Of a DNA stretch of 10,236 nucleotides, positions 7,752 through 10,236 are shown piece after piece (position 1 is the first letter of the stretch; every line of letters starts with the position of its first letter). Made by a program: the position numbers and the translations under genes. The notes under the pieces are model-generated. The model had not been told where the DNA came from. It saw nothing but the letters and a program-made list of their open reading frames with translations, and did not search any database. This DNA is from an uncultured Clostridium sp. (GTDB lineage Bacteria; Bacillota; Clostridia; Lachnospirales; Anaerotignaceae): contig CAMXTM010000051.1 in NCBI GenBank assembly GCA_947246775.1, positions 1-10,236 of the forward strand. The letters are read 5' to 3'.

Positions 7752-7801
7752 AACATACAACCCTTTCAATTTTCTCATTTGATTTGATAGAATATAAACA
7801 A

Positions 7802-7830
7802 ATTATACCAAAAAACAATAATTTTTTCAA
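7802..7830 (-). promoter_or_regulatory. Likely sigma-A promoter of the chemoreceptor gene
   Basis: Read on the minus strand, TTGAAA (7830-7825) and TATAAT (7807-7802) are separated by 17 bases. This would start transcription near 7795 and give a leader of about 44 bases before ATG 7751. A second TTGACA (7844-7839) lies 31 bases from this -10 and has no good -10 of its own. No sigma-28-type flagellar promoter was noticed. Confidence 0.65.
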
Positions 7831-7951
7831 TACAAACATGTCAAACTATATAAAAATATATCATAAAAATACTTGATATTGCATAAAATACCCAATTCGT
7901 ATTCCTTATTACAATCGTAAGAAAATATTAAGAAATCCCATCACAAAAAGA

Positions 7952-7960
7952 TGCTATAAT
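7952..7960 (+). promoter_or_regulatory. Extended -10 promoter for the serpin genes
   Basis: TGCTATAAT (7952-7960) is an extended -10 element (TGn directly before TATAAT). No good -35 box sits 16-18 bases upstream, which extended -10 promoters can tolerate. The start would be near 7967, giving a leader of about 30 bases with GGGAG at 7984-7988. The rest of the divergent intergenic region (about 7808-7951) is very AT-rich, and I see no clear operator or riboswitch in it. Confidence 0.6.
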
Positions 7961-7998
7961 TACTATAAAAGTATTTTAAAAAAGGGAGTGTGTTTTTT

Positions 7999-8220
7999 AT
8001 GAAAAAGAAATTTTTTGCAGCATTTACTTTATGTATGGGGATAATGACGACAAGTGCCTTTGCTATGGAAAAAACAGATGTAGATTTGTTTTACTGCGGC
8101 AGAGATACCAAATTAGACAACCCTATTTATATGGAAAACAACGACTACTTTGTACCTATGCGGGAATGTGCGGAGCAAATCGGTTGTACAGTAGACTATG
8201 TTCCCAACAAAGGTATTACC
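7999..8220 (+). repeat. Direct repeat, unit 1 (serpin 5' region)
   Basis: The first roughly 220 bases of serpin copy 1 match 9573-9794 of copy 2 with mostly single-base differences, many at third codon positions. The units are 1574 bases apart. The repeat reflects tandem gene duplication and covers the signal peptide and first half of the amine-oxidase-like domain. Confidence 0.85.
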
Positions 8221-9555
8221 ATTCAATGTCCAAATGGCAGAGTAATCGAGTATGACTTTCATTCTCCTGTTTTAAGTGTAGTAATAAATAATCTTCCTGC
8301 TATGGGCGGCAAAATTGTCAATATCAATGGTATATCTTATATGAATGTCGAAGATTTTTATAATCATTTAGGCTATGAAATCAGTATGATACAGGACTAT
8401 GGTGTAAATGGAATCCGAGTGGGCAGCCGAATTAAAAATATAGGTATTTCGGAAAATGATTTTCAGTGGCTCAATGTTGTACAAAAAAATCAAAACAGTG
8501 CCTTTTCTCCTATTAGTGTAAAACTATCGCTTGCCCTGCTTGCAAATGGCACAACAGGACAAACACAAACAGAACTATTAAAAGTGCTTGGTTTTTCATT
8601 ATCAAACAAAGCACTAGAAGAAGTTAACAATTTTATTACAGATGCATTGCGCTGGACAGTGACAGAAACAAACGGCGATTACATAGCAAAACAAAATCAA
8701 GGACGGATACAGTTTGCAAACAGTTTATGGTACAACAGCGGCAACCAAAAAACAGATACTATTTTTAGTGAAAACTTCCAAAATATTGCAAAAAATGTCT
8801 TCCATGCTACAGCAAACAACGTTACAACTGCTTCCGCAGCAGACATCATTAACCAATGGATAGCAAAAGAAACAGAAGGCATGATAACAAAAATCATAGA
8901 CAATGCAGATTTTGAAACCGCTTTTATCAACACCACTTATTTTAAATGTAGCTGGCGTGATGCCTTTGACAAAAGCAACACTAAAAAAGATATTTTTTAC
9001 AACATAGACAACACGCAATCTAGCATTGACTTTATGAATGATAAAAAATATGCTGGTTATGCTGAAACAGATGGCTGGCAGATGTTATCCCTGCCCTACA
9101 GTGACCATCTCTATAAAATGTATTTGTTTTTGCCAGAGCAGGGCAACACGCAAAACTTAGACTATCAAACCATAAATAAACTCTTGCTATTTCAAGAACC
9201 TAACACAAAAGTCAACATTACTATGCCTAAATTTACCATAGAAAGTCAATATGATTTAAAACCGTTGCTGGAAAATATGGGTATTTCTACTATGTTCCAA
9301 AACAATAACGATTTTAACGCTATGTACGCCAATGGCAAGGGACATTGCATAACAGATGCACTACAAAAAACAAAAATTGTTGTAGACGAACAAGGCACAG
9401 TTGCCGCAAGTGCTACAGCTTTAGAGTATCGTGACGCTAATTTTTCGGAATTACCTGTATTCCAAGCTAACAGACCCTTTACTTACATGATTACAAGGCG
9501 CAGCGGCGATGAAGAAGTGCTTTTTGTTGGACAGTATGTGACAGGAAAAGAATAA
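7999..9555 (+). CDS. Secreted serpin with copper-amine-oxidase-like N-terminal domain (copy 1)
   Basis: This 518-residue exported protein joins two domains. Residues 1-22 are a signal peptide (MKKK, hydrophobic core, cleavage after SAFA). Residues 27-140 resemble the copper amine oxidase N-terminal (stalk) domain: NDYFVPMRECAEQIGCTVDY follows its PlR-aaEalGa-v-w pattern. Residues 154-517 are a serpin: SPISVKLSLALLANGTTGQT (170-189), FANSLWYN, NTTYFKCSW (311-319), LPYSDHLYKMYLFLPE, MPKFTIESQYDL, and FQANRPFTYMI. The reactive-loop hinge EQGTVAASATA (464-474) has Thr at P14 and small residues at P12-P9, the inhibitory pattern. Counting from E464 as P17 puts P1 at A480. ATG 7999 is chosen over GTG 7990 because GGGAG (7984-7988) sits 10 bases upstream, and because copy 2 starts the same way. 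Target protease and surface attachment are unknown. Confidence 0.9.
   Translation: MKKKFFAAFTLCMGIMTTSAFAMEKTDVDLFYCGRDTKLDNPIYMENNDYFVPMRECAEQIGCTVDYVPNKGITIQCPNGRVIEYDFHSPVLSVVINNLPAMGGKIVNINGISYMNVEDFYNHLGYEISMIQDYGVNGIRVGSRIKNIGISENDFQWLNVVQKNQNSAFSPISVKLSLALLANGTTGQTQTELLKVLGFSLSNKALEEVNNFITDALRWTVTETNGDYIAKQNQGRIQFANSLWYNSGNQKTDTIFSENFQNIAKNVFHATANNVTTASAADIINQWIAKETEGMITKIIDNADFETAFINTTYFKCSWRDAFDKSNTKKDIFYNIDNTQSSIDFMNDKKYAGYAETDGWQMLSLPYSDHLYKMYLFLPEQGNTQNLDYQTINKLLLFQEPNTKVNITMPKFTIESQYDLKPLLENMGISTMFQNNNDFNAMYANGKGHCITDALQKTKIVVDEQGTVAASATALEYRDANFSELPVFQANRPFTYMITRRSGDEEVLFVGQYVTGKE
9388..9462 (+). other. Serpin copy 1 reactive-centre loop
   Basis: These codons encode residues 464-488. 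In inhibitory serpins the loop is cut by the target protease and then inserts into beta-sheet A. Here the hinge is E-Q-G-T-V-A-A-S-A-T-A, fully compatible with insertion. The cleavable part is LEYRDANFSELPV. It is about two residues longer than in alpha-1-antitrypsin between hinge and the conserved F-x-x-x-P-F strand, so P1 could be A480 by simple counting or a nearby residue such as R478 or Y477. Confidence 0.7.
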
Positions 9556-9569
9556 CAAGGAAGTGACTT

Positions 9570-10236
9570 ATGATGAAAAAGAAATTTTTTGCAGCGTTTG
9601 CCTTGTGTATGGGGCTTATGACGACAAGTGCCTTTGCTATGGAAAAAGTAGATGTAGATTTGTTTTACTGTGGTAGAGATACCAAGCTGGACAACCCTAT
9701 TTACATGGAAAACACGGATTACTTTATACCACTAAGGGAATGTGCAGAACAAATCGGTTGTACCGTGCAATATGTTCCAAACAGCAAAATTGTAATCACT
9801 TCTGTTGACAGAGTACTAGAATATCACTTAGCTGACAACAGCATTTTTGTTAATGGTATAAAAACTAGCAGTAAAAGCGAAATCAAAAATATCAATGGAA
9901 TGTCTTATATCAATGCAAAAGAATTTTACGAAATGATAATCGGAAATTTTTTTGTACAACAAAATCAAAATGGCAAAACGACCTTATGGGCATCGGAAAC
10001 TCCTATGAAAGACTATCAAAAAAATGATTTTAGCAATAGCCTTTCTTTACTCCATGCTGCACAAAAAAATCAAAATGCTGCGCTTTCGCCTATTAGTGTA
10101 AAACTGTCCCTTGCTATGGTGGCAAATGGCACAACAGGACAGACACAACAAGAAATATTAGAAGTATTAGGCTACAACTCCCTAGAAGAATTAAACAATT
10201 TTGTTTCTAAGGAAGCGCTCCAGTGGACAGTAGAAG
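9570..10236 (+). CDS. Secreted serpin with copper-amine-oxidase-like N-terminal domain (copy 2), cut by window end
   Basis: This is a paralogue of the preceding gene, 14 bases downstream, open to the window edge (222 complete codons). It starts with two adjacent ATGs; 9570 is 8 bases after AAGGA, while 9573 matches the copy 1 start. The signal peptide and first part of the amine-oxidase-like domain match copy 1 at about 63 of the first 70 residues. The next roughly 80 residues diverge strongly, with small length differences. The serpin start is then similar again (QKNQNAALSPISVKLSLAMVANGTTGQ, about 30 of 38 residues over the wider segment). The reactive loop is outside the window, so inhibitory ability and target cannot be judged. 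The two genes probably form one transcript, and further copies may follow. Confidence 0.88.
   Translation, partial: MMKKKFFAAFALCMGLMTTSAFAMEKVDVDLFYCGRDTKLDNPIYMENTDYFIPLRECAEQIGCTVQYVPNSKIVITSVDRVLEYHLADNSIFVNGIKTSSKSEIKNINGMSYINAKEFYEMIIGNFFVQQNQNGKTTLWASETPMKDYQKNDFSNSLSLLHAAQKNQNAALSPISVKLSLAMVANGTTGQTQQEILEVLGYNSLEELNNFVSKEALQWTVE
9573..9794 (+). repeat. Direct repeat, unit 2 (serpin 5' region)
   Basis: This is the partner of 7999-8220. Similarity is lost after about the codons for YVPN and resumes near 10069-10160, matching 8488-8580 in copy 1. Such long near-matches could support recombination that deletes or adds serpin copies. Confidence 0.85.

Noticed and set aside
7839..7844. Minus-strand TTGACA as the chemoreceptor -35 box
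   Set aside because: It is 31 bases from the good TATAAT, and the bases at the correct distance (TTATTG) are a poor -10; TTGAAA at 7830-7825 fits better.
7858..7878. Short inverted repeat (atatca/tgatat) in the divergent intergenic region as an operator
   Set aside because: Only six base pairs in very AT-rich DNA with a ten-base gap; expected by chance.
1..10236. CRISPR arrays, tRNA genes, insertion sequences or phage attachment sites
   Set aside because: No regularly spaced repeats, tRNA cloverleaf, transposase or integrase motif was seen in either strand; the only long repeat is the serpin duplication.

Overview
This is an AT-rich, low-GC Firmicutes chromosome segment, most likely from an anaerobic Clostridia member. 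The evidence is the gene order holB-ricT-trmN6-rsmI, a type A RNase P RNA, A/T-biased codons, purine-rich Shine-Dalgarno (SD) sites, and secreted proteins carrying copper-amine-oxidase-like N-terminal (stalk) domains. I cannot name the genus from the sequence alone.

Positions 1-5316 hold a tightly packed plus-strand housekeeping operon whose promoter lies upstream of the window. In order it has: the 3' end of holB (clamp-loader delta'); ricT (PSP1 family, partner of RNase Y and Fe-S clusters); trmN6 (tRNA1(Val) m6A37 methyltransferase); rsmI (16S rRNA 2'-O-methyltransferase), whose reading frame is cut by an in-frame TAA 38 codons before the expected family end; a ProXp-ala/YbaK-type aminoacyl-tRNA deacylase; an Orn/Lys/Arg decarboxylase-family PLP enzyme; and an unrecognised small protein with one predicted membrane helix. 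Most junctions overlap or are under 20 bases, so co-transcription is likely. The common theme is replication and RNA modification or quality control.

Positions 5322-5725 form a separate RNA unit. A consensus TTGACA/TATAAT promoter drives rnpB, the RNase P RNA, which ends at a strong hairpin-plus-T-run terminator. Helices P1, P2, P3, P6, P16-P18 and the GNRA loops can be traced by eye. The L15 loop seems to lack the usual GGU that pairs with tRNA CCA.

On the minus strand, 5742-7751, is a chemoreceptor with two membrane helices, a dCache sensor carrying the amino-acid-binding residue pattern, HAMP, and a complete signalling hairpin. It has its own promoter near 7802-7830.

From 7955 to the right edge is a plus-strand unit of at least two tandem paralogues (7999-9555 and 9570 onward, the latter cut by the window). 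Each has a signal peptide, a copper-amine-oxidase-like N-terminal domain and a serpin protease-inhibitor domain. The first copy keeps an inhibitory-type reactive-loop hinge. The two copies match closely at both ends of the shared region and differ strongly between. This secreted serpin cluster is the most unusual part of the window.
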